Source: an uncultured Alloprevotella sp. (GTDB taxonomy: Bacteria > Bacteroidota > Bacteroidia > Bacteroidales > Bacteroidaceae). Taken from it: a stretch of DNA of 64,000 nucleotides. Each line of letters begins with the position of its first letter. The first letter of the stretch is position 1. The notes beneath the pieces are model-generated. The model was not told where the DNA came from and searched no databases. It saw only the letters and a program-made list of their open reading frames with translations. The DNA is taken from NCBI GenBank assembly GCA_944322325.1, contig CALUOQ010000011.1:1-64000 (forward strand), given 5' to 3'. Shown here in pieces: positions 24,657-35,700 of the stretch. The position numbers and the translations under genes are program-made.

Positions 24657-25544
24657 ATGCCGCTACTTGTACCCGCCGGCCTGCCCGCCGCCACCACGCT
24701 GAAGGAGGAAGGCACTCCTCTGCCCGACCGCGCCCCCGAGGGGGTGCGTCCCCTGCGCGTGCTGCTGCTCAACCTGATGCCGCAGAAAGCCGTCACCGAG
24801 CTCGACTTCGTGCGCATGTTCGCCCCCCTGCCGCAGTGGGTCGAACTGATACCCGTGAAAATCGCCGGGCAAACGTACAAGACCACACCGATGGCCTACA
24901 TGGAGCGCTTCTACACGGACATCGACCGCCTCTTCGGCGACACGTTCGACGGCCTCGTCGTGACGGGCGCACCGGTGGAACACCTGCCCTTCGAGCAAGT
25001 GCGCTACTGGCGCCAGCTCTGCGACATCTTCGACTGGGCCGAACGCCACGTACGCTCCACCCTGAACGTCTGCTGGGGCGCGCAGGCCGCGCTCTACCAC
25101 CGCTACGGCATCGCCAAGCACGTCCTGCCGGCCAAGATGTTCGGCGTGTTCGCCCAGCGGGTGCTCGCGCCGGACGTCCCGCTGCTCGACGGCCTGTCGC
25201 CGGCATTTCCCATGCCCAACAGCCGCCACACCGAAGTGCGCCGCGCCGACTTCCCCGTGACGGGCACCCTGCGCGTCGTAGCCGAAAGCGACGAATCGGG
25301 CGTAGGGCTGGCCGTTGACGACGCACGCCGCGCCATCTATGACGTGGGGCACCTGGAATATGAGCCTATGACCCTCGACCGCGAGTACCGTCGCGACGTG
25401 GCCAAACAGCTGCCCATCGACCCGCCGCGCCACTACTACCACGACGACGAGCCGGAACGCGGCGTGCGCTTCAGCTGGCGCGAAGCGGCCCTGCGCTTCT
25501 ACGCCAACTGGGTGGCCTACTACGTGAGCCCTGCCGCCGGCTAA
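24657..25544 (+). CDS. metA: Homoserine O-acyltransferase MetA, predicted to use acetyl-CoA
   Basis: The protein has 295 residues and is cytoplasmic. It is the first committed enzyme of methionine synthesis, activating homoserine. The catalytic Cys is in NVCWGAQAALYH and the His/Glu pair in VGHLEYEP. The donor-specificity position falls in VTGAPVEHLPFEQ. Glu stands where succinyl-transferring enzymes such as that of E. coli have Gly (TGAPLG), and Glu there is linked to acetyl-CoA use. I therefore predict O-acetylhomoserine as product, despite the common succinyltransferase label. It starts 14 bp after the M13 peptidase gene. Confidence 0.93.
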   Translation: MPLLVPAGLPAATTLKEEGTPLPDRAPEGVRPLRVLLLNLMPQKAVTELDFVRMFAPLPQWVELIPVKIAGQTYKTTPMAYMERFYTDIDRLFGDTFDGLVVTGAPVEHLPFEQVRYWRQLCDIFDWAERHVRSTLNVCWGAQAALYHRYGIAKHVLPAKMFGVFAQRVLAPDVPLLDGLSPAFPMPNSRHTEVRRADFPVTGTLRVVAESDESGVGLAVDDARRAIYDVGHLEYEPMTLDREYRRDVAKQLPIDPPRHYYHDDEPERGVRFSWREAALRFYANWVAYYVSPAAG

Positions 25545-25576
25545 AAGTGCACCGGACGGTGTAGTGTGAAGAAAAC

Positions 25577-25634
25577 CTAACACTACGATAGAATTTACGG
25601 GGACTACGATAGGATTTTCTATCGTAGTCCCCGT
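25577..25634. repeat. Modular CTACGATAG palindromic repeat after metA
   Basis: Arms ACGGGGACTACGATAG (25597-25612) and CTATCGTAGTCCCCGT (25619-25634) are perfect complements and are followed by TTTTTT. An extra block, CACTACGATAG, precedes them. It sits between metA and the convergent helicase gene, so it may end metA transcription. Confidence 0.8.
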
Positions 25635-25655
25635 TTTTTGCAGGGCAGCACTTGT

Positions 25656-25722
25656 CATTTTCCTCATTGGCCCCACCAGTCCCAGTGCTGCGATGAGGCC
25701 AATGGGGCTTATGGGGAAAATG
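25656..25722. repeat. Imperfect inverted repeat with CATTTTCC / GGAAAATG ends
   Basis: CATTTTCC-CAT-GCCCCA on the left pairs with TGGGGC-ATG-GGAAAATG on the right, with small mismatches. The core AATGGGGCTTATGGGG resembles AATGGGGCTAATGTGGG at 55654-55671. It lies between the metA repeat and the helicase gene. Confidence 0.5.
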
Positions 25723-25741
25723 GATTGCCCGGAGGAAGGAA

Positions 25742-27205
25742 TCAGTCGTCGGACGACGGGGCACCCTCGGTCTGCCCGCGGGGCCAGTTGACCAGATACA
25801 GGCGGTCGGAAGTACGGGTGAAGGCGGTGTAGAGCCAGCGCAGATAGGCGTCGTCGGGCAGGGTGTTGCCCAGATAACCCTGGTCGACAAACACGCGGCT
25901 CCACTGCCCGCCCTGGGCCTTGTGGCAGGTGACGGCGTAGGCATACTTGATTTGCAGGGCGTTGTAGTAGGGGTCCTGACGGAGCTGCTTCATGCGCTCG
26001 CGCCGGTTGCGGATATGGGCATAGTCGGCGTTGACGGCCTCGAACAGGCGGTCGCGCTCGTCGGCCGTCATAGCCGGTGCCTCGCTCTGCAACGTATCGA
26101 GCACCACGCGGCAGGTCAGCTCGTAGCCGTCGTAGTCGGGCCAGCGCAGGGTGGCGTCGGCGAAGCGGAAACCGTGCATCTCGTGCACGTTGCGCAGGCG
26201 GACCACCTCGGCGATGTCGCCGTTCGCGATGAAGTCGAACGGCAGGCGTTCCCCCCTGGGCAGCGCCGCGGCGGCCTGTTCGGCCCAATAGTAATTGTTC
26301 TTCACCGCCATGACAAGGTCGCCGCGTGTCAGTTCGCCCTCACGGTCGAAAATGCGGGCACGGATGCCGTTGTTGTAGACCACGGCCCGGCGGTTGGAAC
26401 GCGTGACGACGATGGTGTCGTCCGTGCCGCCATAGCCGTAGGCGCTGACGAGTTCCTCGATGAGCTCGTCGCCGGGCACGACGCGCACGTCGGCGAAGCC
26501 CTCGGTGCGGATACGCGGAAAGTCCGCACCGCCCGCCCCCACAAGGCGGCGCAGGCGGGTGGCGTTCCACAGCACGCCCGACTCGGTAGCCTGGCGCACC
26601 ACCTCCGACAGCTCCACGCCCGCCACGTGCAGGCCGAAACGCGCCAGGGCGTCGCCGTCGAGGGCGGGACTCACCTCCTCGCCCACCGGCGGGAGCTGCG
26701 CCGTGTCGCCCACGAGGAGCAGGCGGCAGTTCTCGCCCTCGTAGACGTAGCGCACGAGGTCGTCGAGCAGGCACCCTGTGCCAAAGAGCGAGCCGGCCGC
26801 GGCACGCCCCGAAATCATCGACGCCTCGTCGACTATGAAAACGGCGTCGCGCAGCTTGTTGAAGCCCAGCGCGAAGCGGGTGTCCTCGCCGTTGAAGGAC
26901 TCCTGACGATAGATGGCTTTGTGGATGGTGAACGCCGCCGCGCCGGCATAAAGCGAAAACACCTTGGCCGCGCGGCCCGTCGGGGCCAGCAGCACCGGCA
27001 GGCGGCCGATACGTTTCAGGGCGCGCACCAGGGCGGCCACGAGCGACGTCTTACCCGTGCCCGCATAGCCGCGCAGGACGAAGGCCGGCCGCGGGCGCGG
27101 CGTCATGACGAAGCGCGCCAAGGCCAGCATGGCGGCCGTCTGCTGGTCGGTGGGCTCGTGGGGGAACTCGGCCCGGAGGATGCGGAAGACTTCGTCGTGA
27201 AGCAT
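25742..27205 (-). CDS. RecD-like AAA ATPase / DNA helicase
   Basis: The protein has 487 residues and is cytoplasmic. Motif I is GYAGTGKTS, motif II VFIVDEASM, motif III LLLVGDTAQLPPVGEE. The C-terminal region has YAVTCHKAQGGQW and WLYTAFTRTSDRLYLVNW, the last helicase motifs of the RecD/Pif1-like superfamily 1B. It lacks RecBC-interaction regions and is shorter than RecD2, so it is a stand-alone helicase of the kind common in Bacteroidota. The ATG at 27205 is the natural start. It begins 10 bp after the cardiolipin synthase gene ends, so the two are likely one transcript. Confidence 0.9.
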   Translation of the reverse strand: MLHDEVFRILRAEFPHEPTDQQTAAMLALARFVMTPRPRPAFVLRGYAGTGKTSLVAALVRALKRIGRLPVLLAPTGRAAKVFSLYAGAAAFTIHKAIYRQESFNGEDTRFALGFNKLRDAVFIVDEASMISGRAAAGSLFGTGCLLDDLVRYVYEGENCRLLLVGDTAQLPPVGEEVSPALDGDALARFGLHVAGVELSEVVRQATESGVLWNATRLRRLVGAGGADFPRIRTEGFADVRVVPGDELIEELVSAYGYGGTDDTIVVTRSNRRAVVYNNGIRARIFDREGELTRGDLVMAVKNNYYWAEQAAAALPRGERLPFDFIANGDIAEVVRLRNVHEMHGFRFADATLRWPDYDGYELTCRVVLDTLQSEAPAMTADERDRLFEAVNADYAHIRNRRERMKQLRQDPYYNALQIKYAYAVTCHKAQGGQWSRVFVDQGYLGNTLPDDAYLRWLYTAFTRTSDRLYLVNWPRGQTEGAPSSDD

Positions 27206-27215
27206 AAGGACAGGG

Positions 27216-28646
27216 TCAGAGCAAAGGCGAAAGGATGCGCGTGAACGACTCGAGCAGCCGACGGCGCACGGGACGACGGCGCCACTCGGCGAGGCTGACC
27301 TCGGTACACTGAAGAAGGTCGTGCTCGAAAATAGCCTTGACGCGCAACGCCGCGGAACGGCCGTAGATGAAAGCGTTGGCCTCGAAATTGTTCTCGAAAC
27401 TGCGGAAGTCCATGTTGGTGGAGCCCACGGTACACCAGTCGTCGTCCATGACAATCGCCTTGGAGTGGAGGAAGCCCGGAGCGTAGGTGTACACGCGTAT
27501 GCCCGCCGAGAGGACGTCGGCGAAGTAGGAGTCGTTGGCCCAGCGAAGCCAGAAGCTGTCAGGCTTGAGCGGCACCATCAGCCGGACGTCGACCCCGGAG
27601 AGCGCAGCGGTCTGGAGCGCTTGCAGGACGGGCTCGGTCGGCATGAAGTAAGGGGTCTGGATGTACAGGTAGCGGCGCGCGTTCTGAATCATCCAGGTCA
27701 GGCCGTACATAATGTCGGGCCACTTGGCCACAGGGTCGGTCGTGACAATCTGGACGAGGTCCGTGTCGTCCGCCGCGGGCTGGGGAAGGTCGGGATAGTA
27801 GTGGCGGTCGGTCACGAGTACGTGGGTGGCGAAATACCAGTCGGCCAGGAACACATGCTGCAAGCCCAAGACGGCCGGACCGTCGATGCGCAGGTGCAGG
27901 TCGCGCCAAGGCTGCCCGTCAGCGCCGCGCACGTAGCGCCGGGCGAGGTTCATGCCGCCCACGAAGCCCACGCGGCCGTCGACGACGCAGACCTTGCGGT
28001 GGTTGCGGTAGTTGACCTTGTGCGTCAGGCTGGGGTAGCGCACCGGAAGGAAGTCGCCCACGAAGACACCCGCCTTCGTGAGACGGTCGAAAAAGGCCTG
28101 GCGCACGTCCCAGCAGCCCACGTCGTCGTAGATGAGGCGCACGGTGACGCCGGCGCGGGCCTTGTCGATCAGGGCGTCGGCCACGAGGCGCCCCACGGCG
28201 TCGTCGTCGATGATGTAGCTTTGCAGATGTATGTGATGGCGGGCGCTGCCGATGGCGTGGAGCAGGGCGAGCGTGAAGCGGCTGCCCTCGTCGTAAATGT
28301 CGATGTGGTTGCCGTAAAAGGGCAAGGCCAGGTTGCGCCGCTCGAAGAAGCGGATGACCGGAGCGTAACGCACGGGACGCTCGGCCGGCAGCCGTGCGGC
28401 CGCCTCGGCCAGCAGGCGCCGATGGCGCAGGCCGGGGATGCGCCGCAGGATGATGTGGTCCTTACGGACGTTCTGCCCGAAAAAATAGAAGAAGACCAGA
28501 CCCACCACGGGCAGGGTCACCAGCACGAGGGTCCAGGCGATGGTCTTGACGGGCTGGCGGTTTTCGAGCACGACGACAAGGACCGTGCTGAACACGATGC
28601 AGAGATAAAGCGCCAACGCGGTCCACATCAGAATTGTCTGCCACAT
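27216..28646 (-). CDS. cls: Cardiolipin synthase (phospholipase D family)
   Basis: The protein has 476 residues. Two N-terminal membrane helices (about 5-55) are followed by two phospholipase D domains with catalytic motifs NHRKVCVVDG and LHSKAIVMDDD, each with GG or GSTN partners (FVGGMNLA, VGSTNMDFRSFENNFE). It condenses two phosphatidylglycerols into cardiolipin at the inner membrane. The ATG at 28646 gives MWQTILMWTALAL, the first helix. It heads a two-gene unit with the RecD-like helicase. Confidence 0.93.
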   Translation of the reverse strand: MWQTILMWTALALYLCIVFSTVLVVVLENRQPVKTIAWTLVLVTLPVVGLVFFYFFGQNVRKDHIILRRIPGLRHRRLLAEAAARLPAERPVRYAPVIRFFERRNLALPFYGNHIDIYDEGSRFTLALLHAIGSARHHIHLQSYIIDDDAVGRLVADALIDKARAGVTVRLIYDDVGCWDVRQAFFDRLTKAGVFVGDFLPVRYPSLTHKVNYRNHRKVCVVDGRVGFVGGMNLARRYVRGADGQPWRDLHLRIDGPAVLGLQHVFLADWYFATHVLVTDRHYYPDLPQPAADDTDLVQIVTTDPVAKWPDIMYGLTWMIQNARRYLYIQTPYFMPTEPVLQALQTAALSGVDVRLMVPLKPDSFWLRWANDSYFADVLSAGIRVYTYAPGFLHSKAIVMDDDWCTVGSTNMDFRSFENNFEANAFIYGRSAALRVKAIFEHDLLQCTEVSLAEWRRRPVRRRLLESFTRILSPLL

Positions 28647-28790
28647 GTCGAAATGTATGAAAGTTTGCCTGCCCCGCAAATCTACGAAAAAAATACGAAA
28701 AACCGCCCTGCGCGTGCGAAAGGTTGCGACCGTCAGGGGTACTATTGCCCCGACGACGGCAAGTGCCGTCCCCGGTCCAAACAAGTACTA

Positions 28791-28861
28791 CGACAGAAAT
28801 TCCTGGCGTAGTCCCAGAAAATTCTGTCGTAGTACTTGTAAAATCCTGTCGCAGTACCTGT
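28791..28861. repeat. Modular CTACGATAG palindromic repeat
   Basis: ACAAGTACTACGACAGAA (28791-28808) and TTCTGTCGTAGTACTTGT (28822-28839) are perfect complements. A further block, CCTGTCGCAGTACCTGT, follows. It lies between the tetR gene end and the cls gene start, both on the minus strand. Confidence 0.8.
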
Positions 28862-28880
28862 CCGTCGCGACGGCGGGAGT

Positions 28881-29510
28881 CTACTTCCTGTAGCGCTCGA
28901 GAAAGGCGTCGATAAGCTGCTGTCCGGCCGGCGTGGCGCAGCCGCGCAGACAGACGGGGACAATGTTGATGAAGACGGTGCGCACGTCGTAATCGCGGCT
29001 GAGCAGGTTGTTGAATATCTGCGCGATTTGCCCCACGAGCAGGCGGTAGAAGATGTCGAAATCTATGTCCTGTCGGAACAGGCCCTGCTCCACGCCCTGG
29101 CGCAGGAAAGCCACGGCCTCCTCGGCGTCGGCCTCGCTGCAACGGTCGAAAAATTCCGTCACCGTGCGGTACTTGCCCATATCCGTAAAGAAAGCCGGGA
29201 CCGTATGCTCGAGCTCCTGCATACGGTGATCGAAGATTTCGAGGATGGCATTGAGCACGTTGGGCGATTCGGCCAGCGTGGCCTCCATTTCCTGCCGCTC
29301 GCGGATGCGGCCCAGCTTAAGGCCCTCGAGCAGCAGCTCTTCCTTGTCGGTAAAGAGCAGGTAGAGCGTCCGTTTCGAAATAGTCAGCGCGTGGGCGATG
29401 TCGTCCATCGTGACGGCCTTGATGCCGCGCGTCCGAAACAAGGCAAGCGCCGTTTCGACCACGCGGCGGCGCAGCGCTCCGTCGTGGCGGCCGGTCGTGT
29501 GCACGTCCAT
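28881..29510 (-). CDS. TetR/AcrR-family transcriptional regulator
   Basis: The protein has 209 residues. The N-terminal helix-turn-helix reads ALFRTRGIKAVTMDDIAHAL then ISKRTLYLLFTDKEELL, the standard TetR pattern. The rest is a helical ligand-binding domain. The ATG at 29510 is used; a GTG at 29528 would add six residues. A minus-strand TAACTTTG box at 29534-29541 lies just upstream. No efflux operon is adjacent, so its target is unknown; it is divergent from the small barrel protein gene at 29697. Confidence 0.88.
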   Translation of the reverse strand: MDVHTTGRHDGALRRRVVETALALFRTRGIKAVTMDDIAHALTISKRTLYLLFTDKEELLLEGLKLGRIRERQEMEATLAESPNVLNAILEIFDHRMQELEHTVPAFFTDMGKYRTVTEFFDRCSEADAEEAVAFLRQGVEQGLFRQDIDFDIFYRLLVGQIAQIFNNLLSRDYDVRTVFINIVPVCLRGCATPAGQQLIDAFLERYRK

Positions 29511-29696
29511 GGTTGTTTTTTGTTTCACGGCGGCAAAGTTAAGAAGAAAACTTTTTGAACCCGCTTAGTTTTATTCAAAAAATTACGCCTACGCCTGTTG
29601 ATTTTTCCGAAAAAGCGGGACCGGGACCTGCCGGTTGGTAAAAAAAGACTATCTTTGCCCTCGACGCAACAAGTACTAATCACAAAACGAGTGACT

Positions 29697-30182
29697 ATGA
29701 AGAAAGCTATTTTCACCCTGCTGTTCGCCCTCATGGCCGTAACCGGATGGGCACAGCGCAGCCCGCACGCGCTGGGTCTGCACTTCGGTGGCGCCACGGC
29801 CGACATCGAATACCAGTACCACTTCAGCCAGAAGAATTTCCTGAACGTCGACGCCGGTATCTTCAACCTCGGCGACGGCTTCACCGTCAGCGCCATCTAC
29901 AACTGGAACATACGCCAGTGGAGCGACTGGACGCCCCGCGCCGGCACGTGGAAGTTCTGGGGCGGCGTGGGCGCAGCGGCCGGCGGCACGACGTACGACA
30001 AATACGACGGCGGCTTTATCGGCCCGATGGGAAACCTTGGCTTCGGCATCACGTTCGACGGGGCACCCGTCACGCTCGGCCTCGACTACCGCCCGATGGT
30101 AGCCATCGTATTCGGCGACGAGACGGGCGTACTGACACCAGGCTTCTGGAATTTCGGTCTCACGGTGACCTACCGCTTCTGA
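29697..30182 (+). CDS. Small outer-membrane beta-barrel protein
   Basis: The protein has 161 residues. A signal peptide (MKKAIFTLLFALMAVTGWAQ) is followed by alternating beta strands with aromatic ends. The last strand ends GLTVTYRF, the C-terminal Phe expected for an outer-membrane barrel. It probably forms an 8-strand barrel of unknown role. A TATCTTTG box lies at 29650-29657. A GC hairpin (30218-30252) follows the gene. Confidence 0.85.
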   Translation: MKKAIFTLLFALMAVTGWAQRSPHALGLHFGGATADIEYQYHFSQKNFLNVDAGIFNLGDGFTVSAIYNWNIRQWSDWTPRAGTWKFWGGVGAAAGGTTYDKYDGGFIGPMGNLGFGITFDGAPVTLGLDYRPMVAIVFGDETGVLTPGFWNFGLTVTYRF

Positions 30183-30217
30183 CGCCGCGAGGCAAAGCAC
30201 GGGTTTAGCCTAATTTA

Positions 30218-30252
30218 ACGGGGGTTCCGCCACGAAAAGGCGGTACCCCCGT
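30218..30252 (+). terminator. Terminator after the small barrel gene
   Basis: Arms ACGGGGGTTCCGCC (30218-30231) and GGCGGTACCCCCGT (30239-30252) pair at all but one position around a 7-base loop. The hairpin starts about 35 bp after the barrel gene stop. Confidence 0.7.
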
Positions 30253-30313
30253 TGTCGTTTTCCGCACGATTGGCTAACTTTGCGCACGCATTGCTCAAGG
30301 ATAATTATCAACT

Positions 30314-32605
30314 ATGGTAAAGATTACGAAAGAAGCCGCCCTGCGTTATCACGAGCAGGGCAAACCGGGCAAAATTGAAGTTGTCCCGACCAAGCCTTAC
30401 CGCACGCAGACCGACCTTTCGCTGGCCTACTCGCCCGGCGTGGCCGAACCCTGCCTCGAAATCCAGAAAAATCCGCACGACGCCTACCGCTACACCAACA
30501 AGGGGAACCTCGTGGCCGTCATATCGAACGGCACGGCCGTGCTCGGACTGGGCGACATCGGCGCACAGGCCGGCAAACCCGTCATGGAGGGAAAAAGCCT
30601 ACTCTTCAAGATATACGCCGGCGTCGACGCCTTCGACATCGAAGTCGACGAGAAAGACCCCGACAAGTTCATCGAGGCCGTCAAGGCCATCGCCCCCACG
30701 TTCGGCGGCATCAACCTCGAGGACATCAAAGCCCCCGAGTGCTTCGAAATAGAACGGCGGCTAAAAGAGGAACTCGACATCCCGGTGATGCACGACGACC
30801 AGCACGGCACGGCCATCATATCGGCCGCCGGCCTGCTCAACGCCCTCGAAGTGGCCGGCAAGGACATCGACAAGGTACGCATCGTGGTCAACGGAGCCGG
30901 CGCAGCCGCCATCTCGTGCACCCGCCTGTACTGCTCGCTCGGCGCGCGGAAGGAAAATATCGTCATGCTCGACTCGAAAGGCGTCATTACGAGCGACCGC
31001 CCGAACCTGACGGAACAAAAGCGCGAGTTTGCCACCGACCGCCGCGACGTACACACGCTCGAGGAGGCCGTAAGGGACGCCGACGTGTTCGTCGGCCTGT
31101 CGAAGGGTAACGTGCTGACCGGCGACATGGTCCGCTCCATGACGGAAAAGCCCATTATCTTCGCCCTGGCCAACCCCGTGCCCGAAATCTCGTACGAGGA
31201 GGCCAAAGCCGCCCGCCCCGACGTGCTCATGAGCACCGGGCGCACCGACTATCCGAACCAAATCAACAACGTCATCGGCTTCCCGTACATCTTCCGCGGC
31301 GCCCTCGACACCGCCGCCACCGCCATCAACGAGGAGATGAAACTGGCCGCCGCACGCGCCATCGCCGACCTGGCCAAACGCCCCGTGCCCGACATCGTGA
31401 ACCGCACCTACCACGTGCGCAACTTCACCTTCGGTCCGGACTACTTCATCCCCAAACCCGTCGACCCGCGCCTCATCACGGAAGTCTCGATGGCCGTGGC
31501 CAAAGCCGCCATCGACAGTGGCGTCGCCCGCAAGACCATTACGGACTGGAAAGCGTACCGCACGCACCTGCGCGAACTGATGGGACAGGAAAGCCGCTTT
31601 ACCCAAAACCTGTACGACACGGCGCGGCTCGACCCGCAACGCGTCGTCTTTGCCGAAGGCACCCACCCCACCATGCTCCAGGCCGCCGTCCGCGCCCGCG
31701 CCGAAGGCATCTGCCACCCCATCCTGCTGGGCAACGACGTGCAAATCCACCGCATGGCCAAGGAAATGGAGCTGAGCCTCGACGGAATAGAGATTATCAA
31801 CCTGCGCGACGACGAGCAGTCGGAACGCCGGCTGCGCTACGCCCACATCCTGGCCGAGAAGAAACAGCGCGAGGGCTACACCCTGCAAGAAGCGACGGAC
31901 AAGATGTACGAGCGTAACTACTTCGGCATGATGATGGTTGAGACCGGCGACGCCGACGCTTTCATCACCGGACTTTACACCAAGTATTCCAACACCATCA
32001 AGGTGGCGCACGAAGTCATCGGCGTGCGCGAAGGCTACAGCCACTTCGGCACGATGCACCTCGTCAACTCGAAGAAAGGCACTTACTTCATTGCCGACAC
32101 GCTCATCAACCGCCACCCCGACAAGGACACCCTCCTGGACATCGCGAAGCTCAGTGCGTCGACCGTGCGCTTCTTCAACCGCACGCCGGTCATGGCCCTG
32201 ATTTCCTACTCCAACTTCGGCACCGACAGCGTCGGCAGCCCGGCCATGACGCACGAGGTCGTGGCGCGCATGCAGGCCGAGTATCCCGACTTGGCCATCG
32301 ACGGCGAAATGCAGGTCAACTTCGCGCTCAGCAAGGAGCTCCGCGACGAGCAGTACCCCTTTACCCGGCTGAAGGGACTCGACGTCAACACGCTCGTCTT
32401 CCCCAACCTGACGTCGGCCAACGCTTCCTACAAGATGCTGAAGGCCGTTTCGGACGAGGCGGAGGTACTCGGCCCTATCCAGATGGGCCTCAACAAACCG
32501 ATTCACTTCACCGACTTCGGCTGCTCGGTGCGCGACGTGGTCAACATCACTGCCGTGGCCGTCGTCGACGCTATCGTACAGCACAAGAAAGCGGAACAGG
32601 CCTGA
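30314..32605 (+). CDS. maeB: NADP-dependent malic enzyme with C-terminal phosphotransacetylase-like domain
   Basis: The protein has 763 residues and is cytoplasmic. The N-terminal 430 residues are malic enzyme: [30 protein letters not shown], the metal site [22 protein letters not shown] and the NAD(P) fold [12 protein letters not shown]. The C-terminal 330 residues resemble phosphate acetyltransferase, starting around [21 protein letters not shown]. In MaeB-type enzymes this domain is regulatory (acetyl-CoA sensing) rather than clearly catalytic. It converts malate to pyruvate with NADPH production. Confidence 0.96.
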   Translation: MVKITKEAALRYHEQGKPGKIEVVPTKPYRTQTDLSLAYSPGVAEPCLEIQKNPHDAYRYTNKGNLVAVISNGTAVLGLGDIGAQAGKPVMEGKSLLFKIYAGVDAFDIEVDEKDPDKFIEAVKAIAPTFGGINLEDIKAPECFEIERRLKEELDIPVMHDDQHGTAIISAAGLLNALEVAGKDIDKVRIVVNGAGAAAISCTRLYCSLGARKENIVMLDSKGVITSDRPNLTEQKREFATDRRDVHTLEEAVRDADVFVGLSKGNVLTGDMVRSMTEKPIIFALANPVPEISYEEAKAARPDVLMSTGRTDYPNQINNVIGFPYIFRGALDTAATAINEEMKLAAARAIADLAKRPVPDIVNRTYHVRNFTFGPDYFIPKPVDPRLITEVSMAVAKAAIDSGVARKTITDWKAYRTHLRELMGQESRFTQNLYDTARLDPQRVVFAEGTHPTMLQAAVRARAEGICHPILLGNDVQIHRMAKEMELSLDGIEIINLRDDEQSERRLRYAHILAEKKQREGYTLQEATDKMYERNYFGMMMVETGDADAFITGLYTKYSNTIKVAHEVIGVREGYSHFGTMHLVNSKKGTYFIADTLINRHPDKDTLLDIAKLSASTVRFFNRTPVMALISYSNFGTDSVGSPAMTHEVVARMQAEYPDLAIDGEMQVNFALSKELRDEQYPFTRLKGLDVNTLVFPNLTSANASYKMLKAVSDEAEVLGPIQMGLNKPIHFTDFGCSVRDVVNITAVAVVDAIVQHKKAEQA

Positions 32606-32633
32606 CGCGGGTCTGCCCCGGATGATACCGACC

Positions 32634-32672
32634 GCGGGGGACGTCTCACAGAGAGGCGCCCCCGCTTCTTTT
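32634..32672 (+). terminator. Terminator after maeB
   Basis: GCGGGGG (32634-32640) pairs with CCCCCGC (32659-32665); GTCTC and GAGAG extend the stem inward. TTCTTTT follows. It begins about 30 bp past the maeB stop. Confidence 0.7.
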
Positions 32673-32766
32673 GCGCGACCGTGCGGAAACCTGCCCGCCT
32701 TTCTGAAAACTTTTGGAGCCGTATGGGGCATATTTCGCCGGAGTTCGGCTATCTTTGCACATATAT

Positions 32767-35700
32767 ATGAATAAAAGAAAGACTATCCGGCACGTAGCCA
32801 TCGGGCTGACCCTCGTGGTGACCGTGCCTGTCGTGCTGTTTCTCGTACTGGCCGTATTGATATACCTGCCGCCGGTACAGCGCTTCGCCGTGGACCGCAC
32901 CACGGCCATCCTGTCCGAAACGACGGGAATGCACATCCGCATCGGCCACATACGGCTGGCCTTCCCGCTCGACCTCACGCTGGGCAACATGCAAGCCGTC
33001 GCGGGGCGCGACACCCTGCTCGACGCCCGTGCCCTGCGCGTAGGCGTCAAGCTGTGGCCGTTGGTGTACGGCCGCGCCGAGGTTGACGGTATTTACGTAT
33101 TCGACGCCAGCCTCAACACCCTCGACCTCATTCCCGACACCCACCTGAAGGGGCGCGTCGGCGTGCTGACCGCCGCACTGCCGGGAGGCGTCGACCTGCC
33201 CGGAGAGCGCGTCGACGTGGACCGCGTCCTGCTGAAAAATACCACCATGGCCGTCGAGCTGAGCGATACGGCCCAAAAGGACACTACGCCCTCGGCCAGC
33301 CGTTGGGATATCCGCGTCAGGCGCGCCGACGTGCTCAACACGACGGTGTTCCTGCGAATGCCGGGCGACTCCCTGCGCATCGGCGCCCGCTTAGGGCGCG
33401 TGGCGCTGCGCGGCGGACGATTCGACACGGGGCGCAGCTACTATGCCGTGCGCCGCTTCGCGCTCGACCGCTCGAGTGCCACTTACGACGTGCCGCAGGC
33501 TGTCCGCCTGCGACAGGGCCTCGACCCGAACCACATTGCCGTCGACCGCCTGAGCCTGCACGTCGACTCGCTGAGCTATGACTCCGCCGGACGCCTGTCG
33601 GTCGACCTCCGCCAGCTCGCCTTCCGCGAGAAAAGCGGCCTTGCCGTCGACCGCACCGCCGGCCGCGTCGGCCTCGACACGCTGGGGCTGACGCTGCCCG
33701 GCCTGACCCTGTCCACGCCCCACTCGCGACTGACGGCCGAAGCCGCCCTCGACTGGAACGCCCTCGCGACGGGGCGGGGCGGCCGGCTCCATGCCCGGCT
33801 CGAAGCCCACATCGGACGAGCGGACGTACTGGCCCTGACGGGCGACCTGCTCCCGGCCGACGTGCGCAGCATCATGCCGGCCACGGCGGCAAGCCTGAGC
33901 CTGCAAGCCGACGGCAACGTCAGCCGCCTGACGCTGGACCGGCTCGAGGCGGACGTGGCCGGCGTCGTGCGCCTCACGGCCAAGGGAAACGCGGCCGACC
34001 TGCTCACCGGACGGCGCAGCGGGCATTTCGACTGGACCCTGCGCACGGGCAACCCGGCACCGCTGGGGCGGCTGCTGCCGTCATCCCTGGCCTTCCCGCG
34101 GGGACTGAGTGCCCGGGGCGACCTGCGATTCCAGGGCGACGACTACCGCGCGAACCTGCGCGTTTCGGCTTCAGGCGGACGACTCGACGTAGGTGCGCGT
34201 GCCGGCCTGTCCTCGGAGCGCTACGCCGCACAGGTCACTGCCCGCGATTTTCCCCTCGGTGCCTTCCTGCCCGACCTGCCGCTCGGCGACTTCAGCGGCA
34301 GCCTGAAGGCTTCGGGCCAAGGCTTCGACCCGATGACCCGTCGCGCTGCGGTCGCCGCCAAGCTGGCGATTGACTCGCTCCGTTACGACCGTTATCCCCT
34401 CGGCGGACTGCGTGCCGAGCTCGACTACCGCCGCCAGAAAGGCCGACTGACCTTCGAGACCGACAACCCGCTGCTCCAAGGAAACGGAACGCTCGAGGCA
34501 ACAGTGGCCAAGCAGCGCATCGACGCCACACTCACAGCCGACTTCCCGCTCATCGGGCTGCACCACTTCATGACCATGGAGGACACGCTCGACCTCGGTG
34601 CGGCGCTCACGCTGAACGCCGCGACCCGCCCCGACCTGGAAGCCTTGGCACTCGACGGCAGCCTGAGCAACATCCGCTTCCTTACGCCCCGGCAAAGCGT
34701 CACGATGAAAGACATCGCGTTCGCTTTCGGCACCAGTCCCGACACGACGCACGCCCAAGTGAAGTCCGGCGACTTCGACCTCAGTCTGCGCGGCCATGCC
34801 GGCCTCGGACGCATCAGCGAACGCGTAGGGCGCTTTACCACCCTGCTGACGCAGCAACTCGACGAACGCCGGCTCGACCAGGAAGCCCTGAAGCAGCAGT
34901 TGCCCCGCCTGTCGCTCCACGTCAGCGCCGGACGGGAGAACCCCGTCAGCCGCTTCATTGCCATGAAAGGCATCGACATAGACAGCGTGAACCTCAACGT
35001 GAACGCCGACCCGCTCGTCGGGCTCAACGGCACATCCAAGCTCTTCACGCTGCGCACGGGCGGGCTGCAACTGGACGACATCAGCTTCCGCATCGCGCAG
35101 GACAGCAACGGCGTCAAAATGAACACCCTCGTCGTCAACTCGGCCCCTGACAATCCCCATCATTTCGAAGTCCACTCCGACGCCTACGTACTGCCCGCCG
35201 GTGCAGGCGTCGAGGTGAAATACATCGACAGCGACCAGCGCACCGGCGTGGACCTCGGTCTGCGTGCCGAGCTCGTCGACAGCGGCATGTACGTCCACCT
35301 CTATCCCGAGCACCCCGTCATTGCTTACCGCGACTTCACCGTCAACCGCCGCAACTACATCTACCTGAACAACCACCAGCAGCTCTTCGCCGACGTGGCA
35401 CTGCTTGCCGACGACGGCACGGGACTCCAGATTTACGGACAGCCGCGCGACTCGGTCAACGACCTGACCGTGAGCGTCAAGCGGCTGAACCTGGGCGAAC
35501 TGTCGAACGTTTTGCCCTACCTGCCGCGGATTGAAGGCCTGCTGAGCGGCGACGTCCACTTACTGCAAAGCCCCAACGACCTGTCGGCCATGACGATGCT
35601 CGAAGTCGACGGCATGGCCTTCGAGGGCACGCCGCTCGGCCGCATCGGCCTGAACGCCACTTATATGCCCGACACCGTACATCATCTTTTCGACGCCAGC

